NCBI RefSeq assembly: GCF_041435215.1
Contig: NZ_CP108394.1
Span: 9,362,001 to 9,426,000 of the forward strand
Length of the DNA stretch: 64,000 nt
Direction of reading: 5' to 3'
Origin: Streptomyces sp. NBC_01314
GTDB taxonomy: Bacteria > Actinomycetota > Actinomycetes > Streptomycetales > Streptomycetaceae
Every line of letters begins with the position of its first letter. The stretch's first letter is position 1. The notes under the pieces are model-generated. The model had not been told where the DNA came from, did not search any database, and saw only the letters and a list, made by a program, of their open reading frames with translations. Both the position numbers and the translations under genes were made by a program. Positions 9,820 through 18,738 of this stretch are shown in pieces.

Positions 9820-10361
9820 TCGCGCGCGCCGGAGCGGGCCCGCTGCGCAGACTCGTCGTCCTGCGGCACGCCAAGTCGGCCTGGCCCGTGGGCGTACCCG
9901 ACCACGAACGGCCCCTGGCACCACGCGGCCACCGCGACGCCCCCGCCGTCGGGCGGGCCCTCGCCGAGGCGGACTGCCTGCCCGACCTCGCCGTGTGCTC
10001 CACGGCCGTACGGGCACGCCGGACCTGGGAGCTGGCCTCCGCGCAGTGGGGCACGCCGCCGCCCGTACGGTACGACGGACGGGTGTACGCGGCCGATGTG
10101 CCGCAGCTGCTCGGCGTGGTGCGAGAAGCACCCGACCATGTGAGAACGCTGCTGCTCGTCGGCCACAACCCGGGGCTGGAGGAGCTGGTGCTGGACCTGG
10201 CCGGCGATGCCCTCGACGACACGCTGGACGACGTACGGACCAAGTTCCCCACCTCGGCGATCGCCTTCCTCTCCTGGTACGGCGGGGCATGGGCCGCGCT
10301 CGCCCCGGGCACGGCACTGCTGACGGACATGATCGTGGCCAGGGGGAGCAAGAAGGCCTGA
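9816..10361 (+). CDS. SixA-type histidine phosphatase
   Basis: A protein of 181 residues with the phosphohistidine phosphatase motif LVVLRHAKSAW near residue 15 (RHG/RHA motif) and the second catalytic histidine in LLLVGHNPGLEEL. SixA proteins remove phosphate from histidine, for instance on HPt or PTS-related domains; the target here is unknown. It is translationally coupled (ATGA) to the CysRS-like gene. Confidence 0.88.
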   Translation: MIARAGAGPLRRLVVLRHAKSAWPVGVPDHERPLAPRGHRDAPAVGRALAEADCLPDLAVCSTAVRARRTWELASAQWGTPPPVRYDGRVYAADVPQLLGVVREAPDHVRTLLLVGHNPGLEELVLDLAGDALDDTLDDVRTKFPTSAIAFLSWYGGAWAALAPGTALLTDMIVARGSKKA

Positions 10362-10462
10362 CCGGGCATCGGGCGACCCGGCCCCGGCCCCCGGATCCCG
10401 GCGACCTGCCCCCGGTCGATGCCCCGCGCGGTCGTGCGCCGGCCTGCGCATAGGCTGGCCGG

Positions 10463-11089
10463 ATGCAGGACGAGTACCGCACCGTCGCCCGCGCCGGCGT
10501 GCACGAGACCGAGGTCAACCGCTCCCGGTTCCTGTGCGCGCTCGCCCCGGCGGCCACCGAGCAGGAGGCCCAGGACTTCGTCGCGGCCGTCCGCAAGGAA
10601 CACGCCGACGCCACGCACAACTGCTTCGCGTACGTCATCGGCGCCGACGCGGCCGTCCAGCGGGCGAGCGACGACGGGGAACCCGGCGGCACCGCCGGCG
10701 TCCCCATGCTGCAGATGCTGCTGCGCCGGGACATGCGGTACGTCGTCGCCGTCGTCACCCGGTACTACGGCGGGGTCAAACTGGGCGCGGGCGGCCTCAT
10801 CAGGGCCTACGGCGGTGCCGTGGGCGAAGCCCTGGACACGCTCGGCGGCATCACGCGCCGGCGCTTCCGGCTGGCCACGGTGACCGTCGACCACCAGCGC
10901 GCAGGCAAGGTGCAGAACGACCTGCGGTCCACCGGGCGCGAGGTCCGCGACGTGCGCTACGCGGAGGCAGTCACCATCGAGATCGGTCTGCCCGACGCCG
11001 ACGTGGACGCCTTCCGTGCCTGGCTCGCCGACACCACCGCGGGCACGGCCGGGTTCGAACTCGGGGGCGAGGCCTACGGGGACGCGTGA
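10463..11089 (+). CDS. YigZ/IMPACT-family protein
   Basis: A protein of 208 residues with the IMPACT/YigZ core: ATHNCFAYVIG, the DDGEPGGTAGVPML motif and VTRYYGGVKLGAGGLIRAYGG, then a DUF1949-type C-terminal domain. The eukaryotic IMPACT protein regulates translation through GCN1; the bacterial role is unclear. TAGGCT lies six bases before the ATG, so a leaderless transcript is likely. Confidence 0.9.
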   Translation: MQDEYRTVARAGVHETEVNRSRFLCALAPAATEQEAQDFVAAVRKEHADATHNCFAYVIGADAAVQRASDDGEPGGTAGVPMLQMLLRRDMRYVVAVVTRYYGGVKLGAGGLIRAYGGAVGEALDTLGGITRRRFRLATVTVDHQRAGKVQNDLRSTGREVRDVRYAEAVTIEIGLPDADVDAFRAWLADTTAGTAGFELGGEAYGDA

Positions 11090-11111
11090 CCGGGATCTCA
11101 CCGGGTTCGCG

Positions 11112-11183
11112 GGGCACGCGCGCGGTACCGAGTTGTGAGAGGGCACGCGCGCGGAGATACCGGGTATCCGGGGCACGCGCGCG
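11112..11183. repeat. Three 13-bp direct repeats upstream of sbcD
   Basis: GGGCACGCGCGCG occurs at 11112-11124, 11141-11153 and 11171-11183, i.e. every 29-30 bp (about three helical turns), in the 179-bp gap before sbcD. The core GCACGCGCGC is alternating purine-pyrimidine apart from one step. It could be a protein-binding array or a decayed minisatellite. Confidence 0.6.
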
Positions 11184-11268
11184 TGGAGTGCGGAGGCGGG
11201 CGGTGTACGCGGGTCGGATCGCCGGTAGCAGCCCGTGATGTCCGACCCGCCTGTTAGGTTCGGGGATC

Positions 11269-12432
11269 ATGAGGCTGCTGCACACTTCCGACTGGCATCT
11301 CGGTCGGGCGTTCCACCGGGTGAACATGCTCGGCGCGCAGGCCGAGTTCATCGGTCATCTGGTCACGACCGCGCGGGAGCGCGACGTGGACGCGGTGGTC
11401 GTGGCGGGGGACGTGTACGACCGGGCGGTGCCCGCGCTGGCCGCGGTCGAGCTGTTCGACGACGCCCTGCACCGCCTGGCGGACCTGGACGTGCCCACAG
11501 TGATGATCTCCGGGAACCACGACTCGGCGCGGCGGCTCGGCGTCGGCGCGGGCCTCATCGGCCGGGCGGGCGTCCATCTGCGGACGACGGCCTCGGCGGC
11601 CGGTACGCCGGTGATCCTGCCGGACACCCACGGCGACGTCGCCTTCTACGGGCTGCCCTATCTCGAACCCGCCCTGGTGAAGGACGAGTTCGGCGTGGAG
11701 AAGGCGAGCCACGAGGCGGTGCTCGCCGCCGCCATGGACCGGGTCCGGACCGACCTGGCCACCCGCCCGGCGGGCACCCGTTCCGTCGTCCTGGCCCATG
11801 CCTTCGTCACCGGCGGCGCACCCAGCGACAGCGAGCGCGACATCTCCGTCGGCGGGGTCTCCTCCGTGCCCGCCGGTGTCTTCGACGGCGTCGACTACGT
11901 GGCACTGGGCCATCTGCACGGCAGCCAGACCCTTACCGACCGTGTCCGCTATTCGGGTTCCCCGCTGCCGTACTCCTTCTCCGAGGCCGGCCACCGCAAG
12001 AGCATGTGGCTGGTGGACCTCGGGGCCGACGGCTCGGTCGGCGCCGAGCGGATCGACTGTCCCGTGCCGCGCCCGCTCGCCCGGATCCGGGGGCGGCTGG
12101 ACGATCTGCTCGCCGACCCGGCGCTCGCCCGGCACGAGGAGGCGTGGGTCGAGGCCACCCTCACCGACCCGGTCCGGCCCGCCGAGCCCATGGCCCGGCT
12201 GTGCGAGCGATTCCCGCACACGCTCAGCCTTGTCTTCGACCCCGAACGAGCCCCGGGCCACCCGGACGTCTCCTACGCCCGGCGCCTCGCCGGACGCGAC
12301 GACCAGGAGATCGCCGAGGACTTCGTGGCCCATGTCCGCGGCACGGGCCCCGACGAGCACGAACGAACCGTCCTCAGGGACGCGTTCGACGCCGTACGGG
12401 CCGACGAGACGGTCCGGGAGATCGCCCGGTGA
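11269..12432 (+). CDS. sbcD: SbcD nuclease subunit
   Basis: A protein of 387 residues, the Mre11-like manganese-dependent exo/endonuclease of the SbcCD complex that trims hairpins and protein-blocked DNA ends. Phosphoesterase motifs are in order: HTSDWHLGRAFH, GDVYDRAVP, ISGNHDSARR, LAHAFVTGG and LGHLHGSQ. It is directly followed by sbcC. TAGGTT lies eight bases before the ATG, so the message may be leaderless. Confidence 0.95.
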   Translation: MRLLHTSDWHLGRAFHRVNMLGAQAEFIGHLVTTARERDVDAVVVAGDVYDRAVPALAAVELFDDALHRLADLDVPTVMISGNHDSARRLGVGAGLIGRAGVHLRTTASAAGTPVILPDTHGDVAFYGLPYLEPALVKDEFGVEKASHEAVLAAAMDRVRTDLATRPAGTRSVVLAHAFVTGGAPSDSERDISVGGVSSVPAGVFDGVDYVALGHLHGSQTLTDRVRYSGSPLPYSFSEAGHRKSMWLVDLGADGSVGAERIDCPVPRPLARIRGRLDDLLADPALARHEEAWVEATLTDPVRPAEPMARLCERFPHTLSLVFDPERAPGHPDVSYARRLAGRDDQEIAEDFVAHVRGTGPDEHERTVLRDAFDAVRADETVREIAR

Positions 12433-12550
12433 GCCGTCGCCCGATGAGCCCTCCCCCGCGCCAGCCCTGGAGCCTTCCCATGGACCGTCCGGTGAGCCGT
12501 CCGACGAGCCGCTCGCACCGGCTGGGGCGGACCCGTCCGGGAGGGTCCCG

Positions 12551-15500
12551 TTGAGACTGCACCGGCTCGACATCACGGCCTTCGGGCCCTTCGGCGGCGC
12601 CCAGTGCGTCGACTTCGACGACCTCTCGGCCGCCGGCCTCTTCCTGCTGCACGGCCCGACCGGCGCCGGCAAGACCTCGGTCCTGGACGCCGTCTGCTAC
12701 GCGCTGTACGGCGCGGTGCCGGGCGCCCGGCAGAGCGGCCAGGGCGCCGCCCAGGGCATCTCGCTGCGCAGCCACCACGCGGCCCCCTCGACGCGTACCG
12801 AGGTCCGCCTCGAACTCACCGTCGCCGGACGCCGGCTGGAGATCACCCGGCAGCCGCCCTGGGAGCGCCCCAAGAAGGGGAACCGGGCGGGGACCACGGT
12901 CGACAAGGCGCAGAGTTGGCTGCGCGAGTACGACGTGGTCGCCGCCTCCTGGAAGGACCTCAGCCGCTCCCACCAGGAGATCGGCGAGGAGATCACCCAG
13001 CTCCTGGGGATGAGCCGGGAGCAGTTCTGCCAGGTCGTGCTGTTGCCGCAGGGCGACTTCGCGCGGTTCCTGCGCGCCGACGCCGAGGCGCGGGGCAGAC
13101 TGCTCGGCCGCCTCTTCGACACCCACCACTTCGCCGCCGTCGAGAAGCGGCTCGCCGACCGGCGCCGGGCGACCGAGGCGCGGGTGCGCGAGGGCGACGC
13201 GGAACTGCTCGCCGACGCCCACCGGATGCAGCAGGCGGCGGGGGACGCCACGCAGCCGCCCGAGCCGGCACCCGGTGACCCGGGTCTCGCCGACGCGGTG
13301 CTGGGCTGGGCCGCCGTCGCCCGCAGCACCGCCCGAGAACGGCTCACCATCGCCCACTGCGCGCGGGCGGCGGCCGAGTCCGCGCGGGCCGCCGTCGACC
13401 GCACCCTGGACGACGTCCGTGAAGTGGCGCGGCTGCAACGGCGGTTCGCGGAGGCGCGGGAGCGTGCCGAGCGGCTGGAGGAGCGGGCCGAGGCCCACCG
13501 GGAGGACCGGGCGCGGATGGAGCGGGGCCGCAAGGCGGAGGCCGTGGCCCCCGCGCTGGAGCTGCGGGACCAGGCCGAGCGCGAGCACCGGTGGGCGAGA
13601 GAGGGCGAGGAAGACGTGCGTGCTCGGCTGTCGGGGACGTACGCCGACGCGGGCGCCGCCGGACTCGCCACCGCCGCACGCAAGGCGTCGGAGGAGCTGG
13701 GCGGTCTGGAGTCGGCCGGCCGTGCGGAGCGGCGGCTGGCCGTACTCCTCACCGAGCAGGCCGAGTTGGACGGCGAGGAGCGGGCCGACGAGAACGTCCT
13801 CCAGGACGCCGAGGGCTGGCTGGCCGAGTGGGAGACGACCCGGACGCGGCTGCGGAGCCGCATCGAGTCCGCCCAGGAGGACGCCACCCGCGCCGAACAA
13901 CTCGCCGTGCGGCGGGAACCCGCCGAGAAGCGGCTCGGGGCCGCCCGCCGGCGGGACCGGCTCGGGCGCGACACGCAGGACGCCCAGGCGCGGGTGCTCC
14001 GGCTGGCCGAGCGGGCGGTCGAGGCGCGCACCCACTGGCTGGACCTCAAGGAACAGCGGCTGTCGGGCATCGCGGCGGAGCTCGCCGCCGAACTCGTCGA
14101 GGGGCGGCCGTGCGCCGTCTGCGGTGGCACGGAACACCCCGAGCCGGCCCGGAAGGTCGCCGGGCACGTGGACCGGGAGACGGAGGAGCGGGCGCTCGGC
14201 GCGTTCCAGCGGGCCGACGAGGAGCGGGCCGAGGTGGAACGGCGACTGGGAGTCGTACGGCAGGAGTACGCCGCCGCGAGCGCCGAGGCCGGTGACGCGC
14301 CCATGGATCACCTCTCCGCGCTGGTCGACGAGTTGGCGGAGAGCTACGCGCAGGCGCGGGCCGGTGCCTCCGGACTGCATCCCGCGCGGGAGGCCCTGCT
14401 GCACGCCGAACGGGAGCGGGACCGGCGGATCGCCGCCCAGCAGGAGGCGGCGGTGCGGGCCGCTTCCCGCAACACGCGAAGGGACGCGCTGGAGCGGGAA
14501 CGCGACGTCCTGGAGGGGGAGTTGGCGCAGGCCAGGGGTGACGCCGAGAGCGTGGCCGCGCGAGCTGAGCAACTGGAGCGACGGGCCGCGCTTCTCACCG
14601 AGGCCGCCGAAGCGGTGCGGACGGCCGACGACACCGCGCAGCGCCTCATGGACGCCGACGCGCGCCTCGCCGACGCGGCGTTCCGCGCCGGGTTCGACAC
14701 CCCGCAGGCCGCGGCCGCCGCCGTCCTCGACGACGTCGCCCACCGGGATCTCCAGCACCGCCTCGACGCCCGGCAGTCGGAGGAGGCCGCCGTACGGGCC
14801 GTGCTCGCCGAGGCCGACACGGCGGCCGCCGCCCAGCGGCCGCCCGCCGACCCCACGGCGGCCGAGCGGGACGCCACGGCCGCCGCCCGGCGGCTCCAGG
14901 ACGCCGTCTCCGCGTGGGACGACGCCGAGCGGCGCCGCGCCGAACTGGACCGGCTGTCCACGCGGGCCACCGCCTCCGTCCGCCGGCTGGCACCGCTGCG
15001 GGAGGAGTACGACCGGGTCGCCCGGATGGCGGGGCTGGCGGCCGGTACCTCCGCCGACAACGAGCGCAAGATGCGTCTGGAGGCGTACGTCCTCGCCGCC
15101 CGCCTGGAACAGGTCGCCGCCGCCGCGACGGTACGGCTCCAGCGCATGTCCTCCGGCCGCTACACCCTCGTCCACTCCGACGACCGGGCCGGGCGTGGCC
15201 GCAGCGGGCTGGGGCTGCACGTCGTCGACGCCTGGACCGGGCGGGAGCGGGACACGGCCACGCTCTCCGGCGGCGAGACGTTCTTCGCCTCCCTCGCGCT
15301 CGCACTCGGCCTGGCCGACGTCGTCACCGACGAGGCGGGCGGGGTACGTCTCGACACCCTCTTCATCGACGAGGGGTTCGGCAGTCTCGACGACCAGACC
15401 CTCGACGAGGTCCTCGACGTCCTCGACGCGCTCCGGGAACGCGACCGCAGCGTCGGCATCGTCAGCCATGTCGCCGATCTGCGGCGCCGCGTCCACGCGC

Positions 15501-15556
15501 AGCTGGAGGTCGTGAAGGAGCGGACCGGGTCGGTCGTGCGGCAGCGAGGTCAGTGA
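12551..15556 (+). CDS. sbcC: SbcC/Rad50-like ATPase subunit
   Basis: An SMC-like ATPase of 1001 residues. It has Walker A GPTGAGKTS at about residues 35-43, long coiled coils rich in Glu/Arg/Ala, a zinc-hook CAVC (with RPCAVCGGTEHPEP) near residue 520, the ABC signature LSGGETFFASLALALGLADV and Walker B LDTLFIDEGFGSLD. It partners SbcD. The TTG at 12551 is chosen because GGGAGGG stands just before it and the protein then begins LRLHRLDITAFGPFG, as in the family. The 118 bp between sbcD and sbcC hold CCGTCC/GATGAGCC-type low-complexity repeats. Its 3' end overlaps the convergent AsnC gene by 7 bp. Confidence 0.94.
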   Translation: MRLHRLDITAFGPFGGAQCVDFDDLSAAGLFLLHGPTGAGKTSVLDAVCYALYGAVPGARQSGQGAAQGISLRSHHAAPSTRTEVRLELTVAGRRLEITRQPPWERPKKGNRAGTTVDKAQSWLREYDVVAASWKDLSRSHQEIGEEITQLLGMSREQFCQVVLLPQGDFARFLRADAEARGRLLGRLFDTHHFAAVEKRLADRRRATEARVREGDAELLADAHRMQQAAGDATQPPEPAPGDPGLADAVLGWAAVARSTARERLTIAHCARAAAESARAAVDRTLDDVREVARLQRRFAEARERAERLEERAEAHREDRARMERGRKAEAVAPALELRDQAEREHRWAREGEEDVRARLSGTYADAGAAGLATAARKASEELGGLESAGRAERRLAVLLTEQAELDGEERADENVLQDAEGWLAEWETTRTRLRSRIESAQEDATRAEQLAVRREPAEKRLGAARRRDRLGRDTQDAQARVLRLAERAVEARTHWLDLKEQRLSGIAAELAAELVEGRPCAVCGGTEHPEPARKVAGHVDRETEERALGAFQRADEERAEVERRLGVVRQEYAAASAEAGDAPMDHLSALVDELAESYAQARAGASGLHPAREALLHAERERDRRIAAQQEAAVRAASRNTRRDALERERDVLEGELAQARGDAESVAARAEQLERRAALLTEAAEAVRTADDTAQRLMDADARLADAAFRAGFDTPQAAAAAVLDDVAHRDLQHRLDARQSEEAAVRAVLAEADTAAAAQRPPADPTAAERDATAAARRLQDAVSAWDDAERRRAELDRLSTRATASVRRLAPLREEYDRVARMAGLAAGTSADNERKMRLEAYVLAARLEQVAAAATVRLQRMSSGRYTLVHSDDRAGRGRSGLGLHVVDAWTGRERDTATLSGGETFFASLALALGLADVVTDEAGGVRLDTLFIDEGFGSLDDQTLDEVLDVLDALRERDRSVGIVSHVADLRRRVHAQLEVVKERTGSVVRQRGQ

Positions 15557-15999
15557 CCCAGGGGCCGCCGGGGGAGCGGTGAGGAGTAGACGACGCTCGT
15601 CGTGACCGAGCCGAGTGCGCCGATCTTGCCCGACACCTCTTCCAGGTGACGCATCGAACGGGCGGTGACCTTGATGACGAAGCAGTCGTCGCCCGTGACG
15701 TGATGCGCCTCCAGGATCTCGGGCGTGACGGCCACCAGGTCGTGGAACGGCTTGTAGTTGCCGTTGGGGTAGCGCAGGCGGACGAACGCCAGGATCGGCA
15801 GCCCCAGCCGTTCGGGGTCCACGACGGCCGCGTACCCCTGGATCACGCCGGCCTCCTCCAGCCGCCGCACCCGCTCGGTCACGGCGCTCGCCGACATGGA
15901 CACGGCACGGGCCAGCTCGGCGAAACCGGCCCGGCCCTCACGCTGGAGGACCTCCAGAATGCGCCAGTCGGTGTCGTCGGGACTGCACGGGGGATTCAC
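15550..15999 (-). CDS. Lrp/AsnC-family regulator
   Basis: A regulator of 149 residues: an N-terminal winged HTH (DTDWRILEVLQREGRAGFAE; recognition helix in SMSASAVTERVRRLEEAG) and a RAM/AsnC ligand-binding domain. The GTG start at 15999 has no evident ribosome-binding site and no spacer: the next base block is the middle of a rhodanese gene on the other strand. Its normal promoter may therefore be missing. It is convergent with sbcC, with a 7-bp overlap. Confidence 0.85.
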   Translation of the reverse strand: MNPPCSPDDTDWRILEVLQREGRAGFAELARAVSMSASAVTERVRRLEEAGVIQGYAAVVDPERLGLPILAFVRLRYPNGNYKPFHDLVAVTPEILEAHHVTGDDCFVIKVTARSMRHLEEVSGKIGALGSVTTSVVYSSPLPRRPLGH

Positions 16000-16201
16000 C
16001 TACTGCTGGGGCCCCGGCTGCAACGGGGCGACCCGCGCCGCCCTCGCCCTCGCCGAACTCGGCTTCCAGGTCAAGGAGATGCTCGGCGGCTTCGAGTACT
16101 GGGCGCGCGAGGGCTTCGCGTACGAGACCTGGGAGGGCGCGGCACGGCGCGCGGCCGACCCGCTGACCGCTCCGGTGGACGCCGACGACTGCGGCTGCTG
16201 A
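15998..16201 (+). pseudogene. Rhodanese-like domain protein, N-terminus deleted
   Basis: Only the last 67 residues of a single-domain rhodanese remain, starting at Thr-Tyr-Cys of the active-site loop (YCWGPGCNGATRAALALAE) and running to a normal C-terminal DDCGC. Related proteins have about 75 more residues before this point. The break coincides with the first codon of the divergent AsnC gene, as if one deletion removed the spacer, promoters and 5' half. An in-frame chimeric ORF begins at 15896 inside the antisense of asnC, so a fusion peptide could in theory be made. Confidence 0.75.
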
Positions 16202-16221
16202 CAGACTGTCAATAAGTCTGT
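16201..16221. terminator. Hairpin after the rhodanese remnant
   Basis: ACAGACT, loop GTCAATA, AGTCTGT: a 7-bp perfect stem that starts on the last base of the rhodanese stop codon. No run of T follows. It may end the old rhodanese transcript or bind a regulator before the Imm21 gene. Confidence 0.4.
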
Positions 16222-16266
16222 GGGGGTGCCGAGTTCGGTCGCGCGGGCGCCGTGTAGCTTCTGGGC

Positions 16267-16794
16267 ATGGGTGGATACGCGGACGCGGTGGTGGTTCCCG
16301 AGGTGGTGCGGTGGGTGCAGTCGAGCGGCGGACCGCTCATAGCGCTGCCGGAAGCGGTACTGCCGTTCTGGGCGGGTGCCGACGGCGACGAGACGTCGTC
16401 CGACTACGACCGGGCCTGTGACATCGACGGACACATCGGCCTGCTGCCGGTCGGCGACACCCGCGCCCTGGTCCTCGGCCACGAACCCGCCTCCACCGCG
16501 TATCTGCCCGAGCACGGCACCTTCGTACGCTGGTACGCGGCCGACTCCGAGGCCGAACTCCTCGCGGATGTCCCGGCGGCGCTCGACATGGCCGCCTGGG
16601 GGCCGGAGGTGCGGTGGCGGGTGCCGGGACCGGTGGTCCTGTTCGACGCCGTCGGGCCCGGGGACGCCTTCCAGGACACGGATCATGTACGGGTGGAGTT
16701 GGCCCCGGGCCGCTACGGGGTTCGCGCGGCCCGTGTCGTGACGAGCCCGGACACCTGGCTCGGCCTCGTCCAGGTGAGACCTCTGGCAGCCTGA
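16267..16794 (+). CDS. Imm21-family immunity-like protein
   Basis: A protein of 175 residues that I recognise as Imm21-like: VRWVQSSGGPLIALPEAVLP at the start, then SSDYDRACDIDGHIGLLPVG, ALVLGHEPASTAYLP and FVRWYAADSEAELL. Imm21 proteins are predicted to guard against polymorphic toxins of neighbouring cells. No toxin gene is next to it, so it is an orphan and may protect against a non-self toxin or have another role. TAGCTT stands six bases before the ATG. A 15-bp tandem repeat follows the stop. Confidence 0.7.
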   Translation: MGGYADAVVVPEVVRWVQSSGGPLIALPEAVLPFWAGADGDETSSDYDRACDIDGHIGLLPVGDTRALVLGHEPASTAYLPEHGTFVRWYAADSEAELLADVPAALDMAAWGPEVRWRVPGPVVLFDAVGPGDAFQDTDHVRVELAPGRYGVRAARVVTSPDTWLGLVQVRPLAA

Positions 16795-16813
16795 ACAGGG
16801 ATGTGCTGAACAG

Positions 16814-16869
16814 GGACTGAACGGCGACGGACTGAACGGCGACGGACTGAACGTCGACGGACTGAACCG
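16814..16869. repeat. 15-bp tandem repeat, about 3.7 copies
   Basis: GGACTGAACGGCGAC at 16814-16828 and again at 16829-16843, GGACTGAACGTCGAC at 16844-16858, then the partial GGACTGAACCG. The stretch lies between the convergent Imm21 and DUF885 genes. CTGAACAGGGA just before it looks like older, drifted units. Confidence 0.8.
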
Positions 16870-16920
16870 GTGCGGCGGCCGGGCCCGGTCGCGGGTGCTG
16901 GTGGGCCCGGCCGGACCGGA

Positions 16921-18612
16921 TCACAGCTGGGACAGCTCGTCCACCAGGTCGTCCAGGCCCAGGGACCCCTGGGACAACGCGGCCATGTGCCAGGCCTTGG
17001 CGTCGAAGGCGTCACCGTGGCGCCGCTTCGCGTTCTCACGGCCCAGCAGCCAGGCGCGTTCGCCGAGCTTGTAGCCGATGGCCTGGCCCGGCATCGTCAG
17101 ATAGCGGGTCAGCTCGCTCTCCACGAAGTCCGCGGGACGGCTGCTGTGGGCCCCGAAGAACTCCTGGGCCAGATCGACCGTCCAGCGCTCGCCCGGGTGG
17201 AAGGGGGAGTCCGCCGGGATCTCCAGCTCCAGGTGCATGCCGATGTCGACGATGACCCGGGTCGCACGCATCATCTGCGCGTCCAGGTACCCGAGCCGCT
17301 CCTCCGCGTCCTTGAGGAAGCCCAGTTCGTCCATGAGCCGCTCCGCGTACAGTGCCCAGCCCTCGGCGTTGGCGCTCACCCCGCCGATCGTGGCCTGGTA
17401 GCGGGACAGGTCGTCCTTGACGTACACCCACTGCGCCAGTTGGAGGTGATGACCGGGGACGCCCTCGTGGTACCAGGTCGAGACCAGGTCGTACACCGGG
17501 AAGCGGGTCGCCCCCATCGTCGGCAGCCAGGTGCGGCCCGGACGGGAGAAGTCCTCGGTCGGGGCCGAGTAGTACGGGGCCGCCGCGCCGCCGGGCGGGG
17601 CGATGCACGACTCGACCTTGCGGACCGGCTCGGCGAGGTCGAAGTGCGTGCCGTCCAGCGCCTCGATCGCCTCGTCCATCAGGGACTGCAGCCAGTCGCG
17701 GACCTCGTCGACGCCCTCGATGTGCCGGCCGTGCTCGTCCAGATGCGCGAGTGCCACCCACGGCGTCCCGGCGCCGGGCAGGATCTTCGCCGCCTCCTTC
17801 CTCATCTCGCCGAGCAGTCGGTGGAACTCGGCCCAGCCGTACGCGTACGCCTCGTCGAGGTCCAGGTCCGAACCGGTGAAGTAGCGGACCAGCTTGCCGT
17901 AGCGCTCCCGGCCGACCGTGTTCGGCGCGTCCTCGACGGCCGGGGCGTACACGTCCCGCATCCAGTCGCGCAGCTCCACCACGGCCCGGGTCGCGGCGCG
18001 GGCGGCCTCGTCGAGTTCGGGGCGCAGCGAGTCGGGGCCCGCGGCGGCGAAGTCCTCGAACCAGCCGCGCCCGGAACCGTCCGTGTCCGCCCACTCGCTG
18101 AGCTGGCCGACGAAGGTCGCGGTCGGGCGGGGGCCCGCGTACAGCTTGCGCTCCAGTCCGAGCGCGAGGGACTCGCGGTATCCGGCGTACGCCGTCGGCA
18201 CCGCGCGCAGCCGCTCCGCGATCGCCGCCCAGTCCTCCTCGGTCTCGGCCGGCGTGATGGTGAAGACCTCGCGCACCTCGTGCGGCGGCGTGACCATGTT
18301 GCCGACCGCGCGCAGACCCTCGTCGGCCTCGTGCACGGCCAGCTCCGCCGTCAGCCGCTCGCGCAGCAGGCGCGCGCACCGGCGCTCGGCGTCACTGTCC
18401 GCGCCCGGCCGGCGCTCCGCCGCGTCGAGCCGCGCGAGCGTCGCCCGGATCAGCTCCGCACGGGCCTCCTGACCCGCCGGCGAGGTGTCCGGCAACCTGC
18501 TGGAACTCTCCTTCACACCCAGGTACGTGCCGGTCACGGGGTCGAGGGCGATGAGATCGTCGACATACGCGTCGGCGACCTCGCGGGGGAGGGGACTCTT
18601 GGTGTCAGCCAT
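16921..18612 (-). CDS. DUF885-family (metallopeptidase-like) protein
   Basis: A protein of 563 residues matching DUF885 proteins. A zinc-peptidase-like motif is visible in STWYHEGVPGHHLQLAQW (HExxxxH-type, about residue 385), followed by the ALYAERLMDELGFL helix typical of gluzincin-like folds. No signal peptide is seen, so it is probably cytosolic. The substrate is unknown; a peptidase or carboxypeptidase role is likely from the fold. It is monocistronic and convergent with the Imm21 gene. Confidence 0.85.
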   Translation of the reverse strand: MADTKSPLPREVADAYVDDLIALDPVTGTYLGVKESSSRLPDTSPAGQEARAELIRATLARLDAAERRPGADSDAERRCARLLRERLTAELAVHEADEGLRAVGNMVTPPHEVREVFTITPAETEEDWAAIAERLRAVPTAYAGYRESLALGLERKLYAGPRPTATFVGQLSEWADTDGSGRGWFEDFAAAGPDSLRPELDEAARAATRAVVELRDWMRDVYAPAVEDAPNTVGRERYGKLVRYFTGSDLDLDEAYAYGWAEFHRLLGEMRKEAAKILPGAGTPWVALAHLDEHGRHIEGVDEVRDWLQSLMDEAIEALDGTHFDLAEPVRKVESCIAPPGGAAAPYYSAPTEDFSRPGRTWLPTMGATRFPVYDLVSTWYHEGVPGHHLQLAQWVYVKDDLSRYQATIGGVSANAEGWALYAERLMDELGFLKDAEERLGYLDAQMMRATRVIVDIGMHLELEIPADSPFHPGERWTVDLAQEFFGAHSSRPADFVESELTRYLTMPGQAIGYKLGERAWLLGRENAKRRHGDAFDAKAWHMAALSQGSLGLDDLVDELSQL

Positions 18613-18738
18613 GCCGACAATCTTGGTACGGAGGCGGGGGCGGCGTCAGCCGCTTAACGGGCACTTGAGCCTTACGTCGGCCGGATTCCGCCCACAGCGT
18701 GATCCACATCGAGGGAGTCGCGGGCGTGGTCCGGCGAG

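Noticed and set aside
12374..15496. A leftward open frame of about 1040 codons opposite sbcC
   Set aside because: Antisense shadow of sbcC, which has every expected SbcC motif; the shadow is Gly/Leu/Arg-rich and without domains.
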